Origin: an uncultured Actinomycetes bacterium
GTDB taxonomy: Bacteria; Actinomycetota; Acidimicrobiia; Acidimicrobiales; SZUA-35
Direction of reading: 5' to 3'
Length of the DNA: 43,195 nucleotides
NCBI GenBank assembly: GCA_902826025.1
Contig: CADEDH010000048.1
Location: 5,428-48,622, forward strand
Below are positions 33,379 to 41,565 of the stretch, in pieces (the first letter of the stretch is position 1; each line of letters starts with the position of its first letter). Below the pieces are notes generated by a model. The model searched no databases. It was not told the DNA's origin and saw only the letters and a list, made by a program, of their open reading frames with translations. Both the position numbers and the translations under genes were made by a program.

Positions 33379-35241
33379 GTGACTGATACAGCCGAACGGG
33401 TCGGGATAGAGCTCGACCACGTCGTCATTCGCTTCGCCGGCGACTCCGGCGACGGCATGCAGCTGACTGGTGATCGTTTCACCTCGGCCAGCGCCCTGGC
33501 CGGCAACGACCTGGCCACCCTGCCGGAGTTCCCGGCCGAGATCCGGGCCCCTCAGGGCACCCTGGCCGGGGTCTCCTCGTTCCAGGTCCACATCTCGGAC
33601 CACACCATCCACACCCCGGGCGACGCGCCCGACGTGCTGGTGGCGATGAACCCGGCGGCACTGGCCAGCGAACTGGAGAAGCTCCGCTCCGGCGGTGTGC
33701 TCATCCTCAACGACGACGCTTTCGACGAGCGCAACCTGGAGAAGGCCGGCTACAAGACCGACCCCCGCGAAGACGGCACGCTGGCCGGCTACGTGGTGCA
33801 CCGGGTGCCGATGACCAAGCTCACCCTCGATTCCATGTCGGACCTCGACGTGAAGAAGCGGGACGCCGAGCGGTCGAAGAACTTCTTCGCCCTGGGCCTC
33901 ATCTCCTGGATGTACTCCCGCCCGGTCGACACCACCCTGCAGTGGATCGAGCGCCGCTTCGCCAAGACCCCGGCGGTGGTGGCGGCCAACACGGCGGCGT
34001 TCAAGGCCGGCCACGCCTTCGGCGAGACGGCCGAGATGTTCGGCAGCCCCTTCAAGGTCAAGGCCGCCCCCCAGGTGCCGGGCACCTACACCAACATCAC
34101 CGGCAACATCGCCACGGCCTGGGGCATGATCGCCGCCGGCCAGCTGGCCAAGCTGCCGGTGTTCCTGGGGAGCTACCCCATCACGCCGGCCTCCGACATC
34201 CTGCACGAGCTGAGCAACCACAAGAACTTCGGGGTGCGCACGTTCCAGGCCGAAGACGAGATCGCTGGCGCCACCTCGGCCGTGGGTGCCGCCTTCGGCG
34301 GCCACCTGGCGTTCACCACCACCTCCGGCCCCGGCGTGGCCCTGAAGGGTGAGACCCTCGGCCTGGCCGTCAGCCTCGAGCTGCCGCTGGTGCTGATCGA
34401 CGTGCAGCGGGGCGGTCCCTCCACCGGCCTGCCCACCAAGACCGAAGCCAGCGACCTCATGATGGCCATGTACGGGCGTCACGGCGAGGCCCCGCTGCCC
34501 ATCGTGGCCGCCTCCACCCCGGCCAACTGCTTCGACATGGTGATCGAGGCCTGCCGGATCGCCCTCAAGTACCGGACCCCGGTGATCTTCCTCACCGACG
34601 GCTACCTGGCCAATGGCTCCGAGCCGTGGCGCCTGCCCGACGTGGAGAGCCTGCCCGACATCAGCGTGTCGTTCACCACCGAACCCAACTTCACCGACGC
34701 CAACGGCGAGCGGGTGTTCATGCCGTACCTGCGTGACCCCGAGACCCTGGCCCGCCCCTGGGCCATCCCCGGCACTCCCGGCCTGGAGCACCGCATCGGC
34801 GGCATCGAGAAGGCCGACATCACCGGCAACATCGACTACAGCCCCGAGAACCACGGCAAGATGACCGACCTGCGGGCGGCCAAGGTGGCCGGTATCGCCA
34901 AGGACATCCCAGCGGCTGCGGTGCGGGGCGAGGGTCAGGCCGACATCCTCCTGGTCGGCTGGGGCTCCACCGAGGGCGCCATCACCTCGGCCGCCGAGGG
35001 CCTGCGGGCCGATGGTGTGGCCGTCCACACGGTGCACCTGACCCACCTCAACCCGTTCCCGGCCAACCTGGGCGACGTGTTGAAGAGCTACTCCAAGGTC
35101 TTCGTGCCCGAGATGAACAACGGCCAGCTCGTCCGCCTGCTGCGGGCCGAGTACCTGGTCGACGCCAAGGCCGTCAACAAGGTCCAGGGCACCCCGTTCA
35201 CCGCTGCCGAGCTGATGCAAGCCGTCCGAGAAGGAATCTGA
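33379..35241 (+). CDS. korA: 2-oxoacid:ferredoxin oxidoreductase subunit alpha (KorA, gamma-alpha fusion)
   Basis: A 620-aa subunit of the ferredoxin-dependent 2-oxoglutarate (2-oxoacid) oxidoreductase, which oxidatively decarboxylates the acid to acyl-CoA. The N-terminal gamma domain (about 1-180; VIRFAGDSGDGMQLTGDRF) is fused to the alpha pyrimidine-binding domain (about 200-430; GSYPITPASDILHEL, FQAEDEIAG, TTTSGPGVALKGE, QRGGPSTGLPTKTEASD) and a C-terminal domain (LVGWGSTEGAI). The fusion is typical of actinobacterial KorA. GTG 33379 has AGGGG about 5 nt upstream. korB begins 1 nt after the stop. Confidence 0.93.
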   Translation: MTDTAERVGIELDHVVIRFAGDSGDGMQLTGDRFTSASALAGNDLATLPEFPAEIRAPQGTLAGVSSFQVHISDHTIHTPGDAPDVLVAMNPAALASELEKLRSGGVLILNDDAFDERNLEKAGYKTDPREDGTLAGYVVHRVPMTKLTLDSMSDLDVKKRDAERSKNFFALGLISWMYSRPVDTTLQWIERRFAKTPAVVAANTAAFKAGHAFGETAEMFGSPFKVKAAPQVPGTYTNITGNIATAWGMIAAGQLAKLPVFLGSYPITPASDILHELSNHKNFGVRTFQAEDEIAGATSAVGAAFGGHLAFTTTSGPGVALKGETLGLAVSLELPLVLIDVQRGGPSTGLPTKTEASDLMMAMYGRHGEAPLPIVAASTPANCFDMVIEACRIALKYRTPVIFLTDGYLANGSEPWRLPDVESLPDISVSFTTEPNFTDANGERVFMPYLRDPETLARPWAIPGTPGLEHRIGGIEKADITGNIDYSPENHGKMTDLRAAKVAGIAKDIPAAAVRGEGQADILLVGWGSTEGAITSAAEGLRADGVAVHTVHLTHLNPFPANLGDVLKSYSKVFVPEMNNGQLVRLLRAEYLVDAKAVNKVQGTPFTAAELMQAVREGI

Positions 35242-35242
35242 C

Positions 35243-36259
35243 ATGTCTAATGTGACGCTCGATCCGACCCAGCGGGGTCACTGGACGTCGGACCAGGAAG
35301 TCCGGTGGTGCCCCGGTTGCGGGGACTACGGGATCCTCGCCGCCATGCAGTTCTTCCACACCGAGCTCGACGTGAAGCGCGAGGAGACGGTGTTCATCTC
35401 GGGCATCGGCTGCGCCGCCCGGTTCCCGTACTACATGTCCACCTACGGCCTGCACGGCATCCACGGTCGGGCCCCGGCCATCGCCACCGGCCTGGCCCTG
35501 GCCCGCCCCGACCTCAACATCTGGGTGGTCGGCGGCGACGGCGACATGCTGTCGATCGGTGGCAACCACCTGATCCACGCCCTGCGCCGCAACGTCAACC
35601 TCAAGATCCTGCTGTTCAACAACCAGATCTACGGTCTGACCAAGGGCCAGTACTCGCCAACCAGCGAGGTCGGCAAGGTCACCAAGTCCACCCCCATGGG
35701 CTCGATCGACCGGCCGTTCAACCCGCTCAGCGTGGCCATCGGCTCCGGCGCCACCTTCGTGGCCCGTACCCACGACATGGACCGCAAGCACATGATCGAG
35801 GTGTTCCGCCGGGCCCATGAGCACAAGGGCGCCTCGATCGTCGAGATCTACCAGAACTGCAACGTGTTCAACGACGGGGCCTACGACCCGATCCTCAAGC
35901 GCGACAACCGCGAAGGGATGATGATCAACCTCGAGCACGGCAAGCCGATCGTGTTCGGCCCCGACGGCTCGCTGGCCGTGACCACCAAGGGCGGTTCGGC
36001 CCGGGTGGTGGAGACGGCCTCGATCCCGGCCGAGGAAATCCACGTCCACGACGAGCAGGCCGACTCGGCCGTGGCCTACGCCCTGGGGCGCCTGGCCAAC
36101 GACAACCACACGCCCACCCCGTTCGGGGTGTTCCGCGACGTGGCCGTGGCCGAGTTCGCCGAGGGTGTGAACAATCAGCTCCTGGTGTCGAACGAGCGCT
36201 CAGGCCCCGGCGATCTCGGCGCCCTGCTGCGCTCTGGCGCCACATGGACGGTGGAGTAG
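35243..36259 (+). CDS. korB: 2-oxoacid:ferredoxin oxidoreductase subunit beta (KorB)
   Basis: A 338-aa TPP-binding subunit partnering KorA. Seen: VRWCPGCGDYGIL, with Cys residues that help bind the [4Fe-4S] cluster; GIGCAARFPYYM; and the TPP motif GGDGDMLSIGGNHLIHALRR with NNQIYGLTKGQYSPTS. There is no extra ferredoxin domain, as usual for the two-subunit form. Together with KorA it would replace or supplement the NAD-linked 2-oxoglutarate dehydrogenase. A hairpin terminator follows directly. Confidence 0.95.
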   Translation: MSNVTLDPTQRGHWTSDQEVRWCPGCGDYGILAAMQFFHTELDVKREETVFISGIGCAARFPYYMSTYGLHGIHGRAPAIATGLALARPDLNIWVVGGDGDMLSIGGNHLIHALRRNVNLKILLFNNQIYGLTKGQYSPTSEVGKVTKSTPMGSIDRPFNPLSVAIGSGATFVARTHDMDRKHMIEVFRRAHEHKGASIVEIYQNCNVFNDGAYDPILKRDNREGMMINLEHGKPIVFGPDGSLAVTTKGGSARVVETASIPAEEIHVHDEQADSAVAYALGRLANDNHTPTPFGVFRDVAVAEFAEGVNNQLLVSNERSGPGDLGALLRSGATWTVE

Positions 36260-36261
36260 GT

Positions 36262-36299
36262 GTCCCTTCGGGACCTGGAGTTTCGCTTCGCGGAAACTC
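36262..36299. terminator. Double-hairpin terminator after korB
   Basis: GTCCC-ttc-GGGAC (36262-36274) is followed by GAGTTTC/GAAACTC (36278-36284 with 36293-36299). An alternative pairing CCTGGAG (36274-36280) with CTCCAGG (36305-36311) encloses the second hairpin. Similar hairpins lie at 26026-26087 and 22225-22261. Confidence 0.65.
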
Positions 36300-36315
36300 T
36301 GGGTCTCCAGGCCGC

Positions 36316-36321
36316 TAGCCT
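36316..36321 (+). promoter_or_regulatory. -10 box TAGCCT, leaderless promoter of the parvulin lipoprotein gene
   Basis: TAGCCT ends 6 nt before GTG 36328. Confidence 0.5.
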
Positions 36322-36327
36322 GCTTTG

Positions 36328-37350
36328 GTGCGTCTTCGTCGCCTGTCATTCCTTCTTGCGCTTGTGCTGACCGCCGTCTCGTGCGGCGTCAGCCGGGACT
36401 CCGATACTGCTGCCGGGCCTGATGGCACCGGCACCGAAACCGCCGGCACCGACACCTCGGTCGCCGGCGGTGACGCGTCCACGGACTCGACGTCCACCAC
36501 GGCCGAGCTGCCCCCGGCCACCACGGCCGCCGCCGACGAGGTGGCGGTGGACCTGGTGTTCGCCGACGGCTCCACCGGCCAGATCCTCCACGGGGAGCTG
36601 AACGATCTGGCGGTCCCGGTGAAGAAGAACCAGGAGTTCATCGACCTGATCTACGAAGGCACCGTCCCGACGGGCCTGGAGGCCATCCTGCTCAGCCAGG
36701 ACGTCTGGTCCAAGGTGCTGGAGAACGAGATCACCCGGGCCGGCTCGTCCACCACCGAGCAGGATCGGGCTGCGGCCAAGACGCTCGTGTTCGAGCAGCT
36801 CGCCGCCCGCCTCACCGACTCCACCGATCCCACTGCTGATTCGGAGCGGCTCTACGGTGAAGTCCCCTACCTGGCATTCATCGTGGAGCTCCAGGCCCGC
36901 CAGCTGGCGCTGTCCAACGCCCTCAAGGCCAAGGCGCCCGCCACCGACCGCTTCCCCTGTGTGAGCCACATCCTGGTCGACACGCCGGAGGAGGCCAACA
37001 AGGTGGTAGCCGACCTGGCGGCGGGGGGAGACTTCGCCGCCATCGCCACGGAGCGCTCCACCGATACCGGGTCGGGAGCCGCCGGCGGTGAGCTGGGCTG
37101 CCGCGACCCGGCCAGCTACGTCGCTGAGTTCAAGACGGCGGTGGAGACCGCCACCCCGGGCCAGGTGGTGGGCCCGGTGCAGTCCGAGTTCGGCTACCAC
37201 GTCCTGATCGTCACCGGGTCCGAGGCCGACGGCGACGCCCTGGCCAGCACCGCGCTGGAGGCGGGTCTCGACGCCGCCAAGGTGACCGTCGACGACCGCG
37301 TGGGTACCTGGGACGCCAGCCTGAAGCGGATCACACCCGCCGCCTCCTGA
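36328..37350 (+). CDS. Parvulin-type peptidyl-prolyl isomerase lipoprotein (SurA/PpiC-like)
   Basis: A 340-aa exported foldase. A basic, hydrophobic signal (VRLRRLSFLLALVLTAVSC) ends in a lipobox-like AVSC, so it is probably a lipoprotein anchored at Cys20. A Thr/Ser/Gly-rich linker follows, then a SurA-like helical region (about 80-205) and a parvulin domain (about 212-300; SHILVDTPEEANKVVADL, GELGC, FGYHVLIV). It assists folding of secreted proteins outside the membrane. GTG 36328 is set by the -10 box. mazG follows after 17 nt. Confidence 0.85.
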   Translation: MRLRRLSFLLALVLTAVSCGVSRDSDTAAGPDGTGTETAGTDTSVAGGDASTDSTSTTAELPPATTAAADEVAVDLVFADGSTGQILHGELNDLAVPVKKNQEFIDLIYEGTVPTGLEAILLSQDVWSKVLENEITRAGSSTTEQDRAAAKTLVFEQLAARLTDSTDPTADSERLYGEVPYLAFIVELQARQLALSNALKAKAPATDRFPCVSHILVDTPEEANKVVADLAAGGDFAAIATERSTDTGSGAAGGELGCRDPASYVAEFKTAVETATPGQVVGPVQSEFGYHVLIVTGSEADGDALASTALEAGLDAAKVTVDDRVGTWDASLKRITPAAS

Positions 37351-37367
37351 GCGGCGGTGCCGGCCCG

Positions 37368-38798
37368 GTGACGCTTCCCCGGATAACGGTCTGCGGGCTG
37401 GGCCCCGGCGGGGCCGGCGCGGTCACCACGGCCACGCTCGACGCCATCGCGCGGTCCACCGTCCGGTTCCTGCGCACCACCCGGCACCCCACCGCCCACC
37501 TCGTGGCGGGAGCGGCCAGCTTCGACCACCTCTACGAGGCGGCCGACTCGTTCGACCAGGTCTACGCGGCCATAGCCGACGCCCTGGTGGCGGCGGCCAC
37601 CGAGGCGGCCTCGCCGGGGCCGGGAGAGGGCGCGTCGGTGCTCTACGCCGTGCCCGGTTCGCCGCTCGTGCTCGAAGACTCCGTGCGCCGACTCCGGGCC
37701 GACGGCCGGGTGGCCGTGGATCTGGTGCCGGCGTTGTCGTTCCTGGACGAGGTGTGGGCCCGCCTGGGCGTCGACCCGGTCGACGACGGTGTCCGCCTGG
37801 TCGACGGTCACCGGTTCGGTGTGCAGGCGGCGGGGGAGCGGGGCCCGCTGCTGGTGGCCCATGTTCACGCCCCGTGGGTGCTGTCGGAGATCAAGCTGGC
37901 GCTCGACGCCGGTGACGAGCAGCGGGTGGTGGTGCTCCAGGGGCTGGGCACCCCCCACGAGCGGGTGTTCGAGGTGACCTGGCCCGACCTCGACCGGGTG
38001 GTCACGCCCGACCATCTCACGTCGCTGTATCTGCCGGAGCTGGCGGCGCCGGTGGCGGCCGAGCTGGCGGCGTCGGTGGAGCTGATGGCCCGGCTCCGGC
38101 GGGACTGCCCGTGGGACCGGGCCCAGACCCACCAGTCACTGCGCCGGTACCTGCTGGAGGAGGCCTACGAGGTGCTGGAGGCCATCGACCGCCTGCCCGA
38201 GCGGCCGGGCGACGGGGGCCCGGTGGCCGACCAGTCGGCGGCCGATGAGTTGGCTGCCGACGACGGCTACGAGCTCCTGGAGGAGGAGCTGGGCGATCTG
38301 TGGTTCCAGATCCTGTTCCACTCCCAACTGGCGGCTGAGGCCGGGCGGTTCACGGTGGCTGACGTGGCCCGGACCCTGCACGACAAGCTGGTGGGCCGTC
38401 ACCCCCACGTGTTCGGCGACGTGGCCGTGGCCGACGCCGGCGAGGTGGTGGCGAATTGGGAGCGGATAAAGCAGGAGGAGAAGCAGCGCAGCTCGGTCCT
38501 GGACGGCATCCCGGCCGCTCTCCCCGCCCTGTCCCTGGCCGACAAGGTGCTGCAACGGGCCGAGCGGGCCGGCTGGGCCACCGACATCGGCCCCTCGGGG
38601 CCCAGCATGGCCGGCCTGCTGCCGCCGGGGGCCCGCAGCGAGGACCTGGGGCGGGCGCTCCTGGCCCTGGTGGTCGCTGGTCGGGCCGACCACCTCGACG
38701 CCGAGGCGGCGTTGCGCTCAGCCGTGACCGCCGCCGAGCGCCGCTTCCGTCAGGCCGAGGAGTCCGGCGCCCGCTCCGACTCGTGGGTGCTGGGCTGA
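37368..38798 (+). CDS. mazG: MazG nucleotide pyrophosphohydrolase with N-terminal tetrapyrrole-methylase-like domain (YabN type)
   Basis: A 476-aa fusion. The N-terminal SAM-methylase-like domain (about 1-220) has VCGLGPGGAGAVT and YAVPGSPLVLEDSV. The first MazG domain (about 232-370) has the metal motifs EEAYE (EExxE) and EELGD (ExxD), plus GRHPHVFGD and NWERIKQEEK. The second MazG repeat (LSLADKVLQRAERAGW, then SEDLGRALLA) has lost its acidic motif and looks non-catalytic. MazG hydrolyses NTPs to NMP and PPi. Position downstream of mfd in the same block matches mycobacteria. GTG 37368 starts the conserved domain. It converges with the sensor gene. Confidence 0.92.
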   Translation: MTLPRITVCGLGPGGAGAVTTATLDAIARSTVRFLRTTRHPTAHLVAGAASFDHLYEAADSFDQVYAAIADALVAAATEAASPGPGEGASVLYAVPGSPLVLEDSVRRLRADGRVAVDLVPALSFLDEVWARLGVDPVDDGVRLVDGHRFGVQAAGERGPLLVAHVHAPWVLSEIKLALDAGDEQRVVVLQGLGTPHERVFEVTWPDLDRVVTPDHLTSLYLPELAAPVAAELAASVELMARLRRDCPWDRAQTHQSLRRYLLEEAYEVLEAIDRLPERPGDGGPVADQSAADELAADDGYELLEEELGDLWFQILFHSQLAAEAGRFTVADVARTLHDKLVGRHPHVFGDVAVADAGEVVANWERIKQEEKQRSSVLDGIPAALPALSLADKVLQRAERAGWATDIGPSGPSMAGLLPPGARSEDLGRALLALVVAGRADHLDAEAALRSAVTAAERRFRQAEESGARSDSWVLG

Positions 38799-38829
38799 AC
38801 CCAGCGCGTCGGGTGGCGGGCCGGGGCGG

Positions 38830-39576
38830 CTAGGCCCCGAGGGCCGAGACGGCGGCCGGAGCGAGGGCGGCGAGGGCGTCCAGGTCGGACCGGGAGCCCG
38901 AGACGTAGCTCAGCTGGAGTACCTGGTCGCCACTGCGGACGAGCAGGATCCGCAGGTACCAGCGTTCACCCTCGCCGACCGAGGTCAGGTCGAGTTGACG
39001 GGCCTCCTCACCCAGCCCACTGGGCGCCGGGGAGCTGGTGGCGGTGAAGGCGACGGTGCGGTTGCCGATCGTGGTCTCCCAGCGCTCGCAGCCGAGGAGC
39101 CCGTCGCTCGCCGCCAGGTAGGCCGCCGCCTGGGTGGTGGAGCGGAAGCGGGCCAGCAGCTGGCCCACCCGGCGCTGCTGCTCGGCGTCGGTGAGACGGT
39201 TGGCCCGCCAGGCCTCCAGGCCTTCCACCGCCGGTCGCTGGCCGCAGACCCCGGTCGCCCCCGGGCCCTGCTCGGCCGTGGCGTCGGTGGTGGTGCCGGC
39301 GTCGAAGCCGGTGTCGGCCAGCGTGAGCGGGAGCACCAGGTCGGGGTCGAGGGCGGCGGCTGACTGGGCTGCCGCTTCCTCGGCCAGATCGCGGGGCACG
39401 GGCTCGGAGTTGGACCCGACGGCGCGCACCAGGACCAGGCCCAGGGTCGCCAGCACAACCACCACGGCAGTGGTGGCCACCACGTAGCCGGGCCTGAGCC
39501 GGGGCGCGGTGTCGGGGGGCGGGCGTTCCCCCGGTTCCCGGGGGCGTAGCGGGGTGCGGGAGCGGAGCAGATCCAC
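38830..39576 (-). CDS. Membrane-anchored PknH-like sensor protein without kinase
   Basis: A 248-aa protein with a basic/Pro-rich cytoplasmic N-terminus (about 1-30), one TM helix (VVATTAVVVVLATLGLVLV) and an extracellular domain (about 60-248). The domain is clearly related to the sensor of the kinase just upstream: LPLTLADTG, a Cys near CGQRP, AVEGLEAW, LLARFRSTTQAAAYLAAS and LGCERW align with LPLAAGDLG, YCDNTPETAGLQDW, RFDTADAASAYMTAY and DCTEW there. Two conserved Cys suggest a disulfide. GTG 39576 starts 11 nt after the kinase stop. It may compete with or modify the kinase signal (inference). Confidence 0.75.
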   Translation of the reverse strand: MDLLRSRTPLRPREPGERPPPDTAPRLRPGYVVATTAVVVVLATLGLVLVRAVGSNSEPVPRDLAEEAAAQSAAALDPDLVLPLTLADTGFDAGTTTDATAEQGPGATGVCGQRPAVEGLEAWRANRLTDAEQQRRVGQLLARFRSTTQAAAYLAASDGLLGCERWETTIGNRTVAFTATSSPAPSGLGEEARQLDLTSVGEGERWYLRILLVRSGDQVLQLSYVSGSRSDLDALAALAPAAVSALGA

Positions 39577-39587
39577 CGGCCGGCCGA

Positions 39588-41558
39588 TCAGTAGCCGAGG
39601 TTGGTCACCGCCTGCCTGAGCAGGCGGTCGAGGTCGTCGAGGTCGGACTCCAGGAGCGAGGTGATCGACACGAGGTACACGTCGGTCGATCGGCGCACGA
39701 TCGCCACCCGGCCGTACAGCGGAACGAAGCTGCTGGTCCCGTCGAAGTGGATCTCGCGGGTGTCGTCGCCGTACCGGGTGGGGGCCTGCACCACCTGGGG
39801 CCGGAGTGTCACCTCCGGACCGTCGTCGCTGGCCGGCAGCACCCACTCGGTGCAATCGACCGTGCCGGTGTAGGCCGTCATGTAGGCGCTGGCTGCGTCG
39901 GCGGTGTCGAAACGGGCGATCTGCTGGAACACCGACGGGAAGCCGAGGACATCGGATGCCGTCTCGCCCTGCCAGTCCTGGAGCCCAGCGGTTTCGGGGG
40001 TGTTGTCGCAGTATTGGATCGAGTCGGGTCCGGCGATGTCGGGCTCGGTCTCGGCCGAGGCGAGCCCGAGGTCGCCGGCGGCGAGGGGTAGGGTCAGCGG
40101 GCCGGTGAGCACCGGCGCTGTGGTCACGACCACCGTGGCGGTGGTGGTAGGCAGCGTGGTGGTGGTGCCGGCGAGCTGGCCGTTCCCGCCTTCCCCGGTG
40201 GTGTCGCCGGTGCCGATGAGCGGGTCCGGATCCTCCTCGCCGTCGGGCCCGAGGATGCGAAGGAGGGCGAACAGGAGCAGGCCGCCCAACAGGAGGGTGG
40301 CTCCGAACACGGCACCGAGCAGGCGGAGCCGGTTCATCTCGTGGTCGGGTCGGAGGCTGAGTGGGGAGAGCTGCTGGTCGGTGCGGGCGTACGGCTGGGA
40401 CTGGAAGGGGGCGATCCCCACTCCACCGGTGGGATCGGGCGGGGGGCTGTAACCGGAGGGGGCGTAGGCCTGCGGGGCGGCCGCTGGCCCGGGCGGTCCG
40501 CCGTAGGCGGTGGGCGCGCCGTTGTAGCCGGGCGCACCGTTGCCGTACGTAGGGGCCGGGCCGTTGGGGCCGGGGGCGGCGCCGCCGAAGGATGTGGCGT
40601 CGTAGCTCGGAGCTGGGGTGGGAGCAGGGGTGGGGACGTAGGCCGTGGCCGCCATCCCGGCCCCCGAGACGGGGCGGGTGGCGCCATGGTCGCCGTTGAA
40701 GGCGGCGCCCGGGTGGGACGGGGCGGGTGGTGCCAGCCGGCTGGCGGCGATGGCTTCGAGCCGCCGGTGCACCTCATCGGCCGATGGCGGCCGCTTGCCC
40801 GGGTCCTTGGCCAGCAACTGCTGGATCAGGTCGTTGAGGTCGGGTGAGACACCGTGGGGGCGGAGATCGGGCGGCCGGTCGGTCAGCACCCGGTTGATGA
40901 TCGGATGGATCGACTCGTCGCCGCTGGCCACGAAGGGCACGGAGCGGATGACGCCGGCCAGCAGGCAGATGCCGATGCCGTAGATGTCGCTGGCCACCGA
41001 GGCCGTGCCGCCGGAGAGGATCTCGGGCGGGGCGTAGGCCACGCTGGCGGTGATGGCGTGGGACGTGGTGTTGGCCCCGTCGTGGAGGCGGGCGATGCCG
41101 AAGTCGCCCAGCACGGCATCGCCGTTCGCCCTCATCAGGATGTTCTCAGGCTTGAGGTCACGGTGGAGCACGCCCAACGAATGGGCCACACTGAGCGCCG
41201 CCGAGAGTTGGGTGCCCGCCTTGATCAGCTCCGCCTCGGTGAGGGGTTGGGCCTGCAGGCGCTGCCACAGGGTGCCGCCGCTCACATACTCGAGCACGAG
41301 ATAGGGGCGGCCGTCGGTCATGCTCCCGGCGGTGAACACGTCCACGATGTTGGGGTGGCCCGACAGGCGGCCCAGGGCGATGCATTCCCGTTCGAAGCGG
41401 AGCTGCACGGTCTTGTCGTCGATGGGGGCGTGGCCCACCTTGATGGCCACCCTGCGATCGATGTTGATCTGTCGGGCCAGCCAGACCTCTCCGAAGCCGC
41501 CGCCGCCGAGGCGATCGATCGGCTCGAACCCATCCAGCACGAACGGGACGGTGGCCAC
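39588..41558 (-). CDS. Transmembrane Ser/Thr protein kinase with PknH-like sensor
   Basis: A 656-aa receptor kinase. The kinase domain (about 10-270) is intact: LGGGGFGEVW, VAIKVG, HRDLKPENIL (about 131-140), GDFGIARL and APPEIL. A Pro/Gly/Tyr-rich juxtamembrane region (about 280-400), one TM helix (about 410-434) and a Thr-rich stalk lead to a sensor domain (about 485-656) with two Cys (QYCDN, VDCTEW), resembling the mycobacterial PknH extracellular domain. The start chosen is GTG 41558 (VATVPFVLDGF), 7 nt after the FHA stop. It is active by motif. Confidence 0.9.
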   Translation of the reverse strand: MATVPFVLDGFEPIDRLGGGGFGEVWLARQINIDRRVAIKVGHAPIDDKTVQLRFERECIALGRLSGHPNIVDVFTAGSMTDGRPYLVLEYVSGGTLWQRLQAQPLTEAELIKAGTQLSAALSVAHSLGVLHRDLKPENILMRANGDAVLGDFGIARLHDGANTTSHAITASVAYAPPEILSGGTASVASDIYGIGICLLAGVIRSVPFVASGDESIHPIINRVLTDRPPDLRPHGVSPDLNDLIQQLLAKDPGKRPPSADEVHRRLEAIAASRLAPPAPSHPGAAFNGDHGATRPVSGAGMAATAYVPTPAPTPAPSYDATSFGGAAPGPNGPAPTYGNGAPGYNGAPTAYGGPPGPAAAPQAYAPSGYSPPPDPTGGVGIAPFQSQPYARTDQQLSPLSLRPDHEMNRLRLLGAVFGATLLLGGLLLFALLRILGPDGEEDPDPLIGTGDTTGEGGNGQLAGTTTTLPTTTATVVVTTAPVLTGPLTLPLAAGDLGLASAETEPDIAGPDSIQYCDNTPETAGLQDWQGETASDVLGFPSVFQQIARFDTADAASAYMTAYTGTVDCTEWVLPASDDGPEVTLRPQVVQAPTRYGDDTREIHFDGTSSFVPLYGRVAIVRRSTDVYLVSITSLLESDLDDLDRLLRQAVTNLGY

Positions 41559-41565
41559 GCCAGGC

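Noticed and set aside
33377..33379. ATG at 33377 as the korA start
   Set aside because: It is out of frame with korA; GTG 33379 is in frame and has AGGGG upstream.
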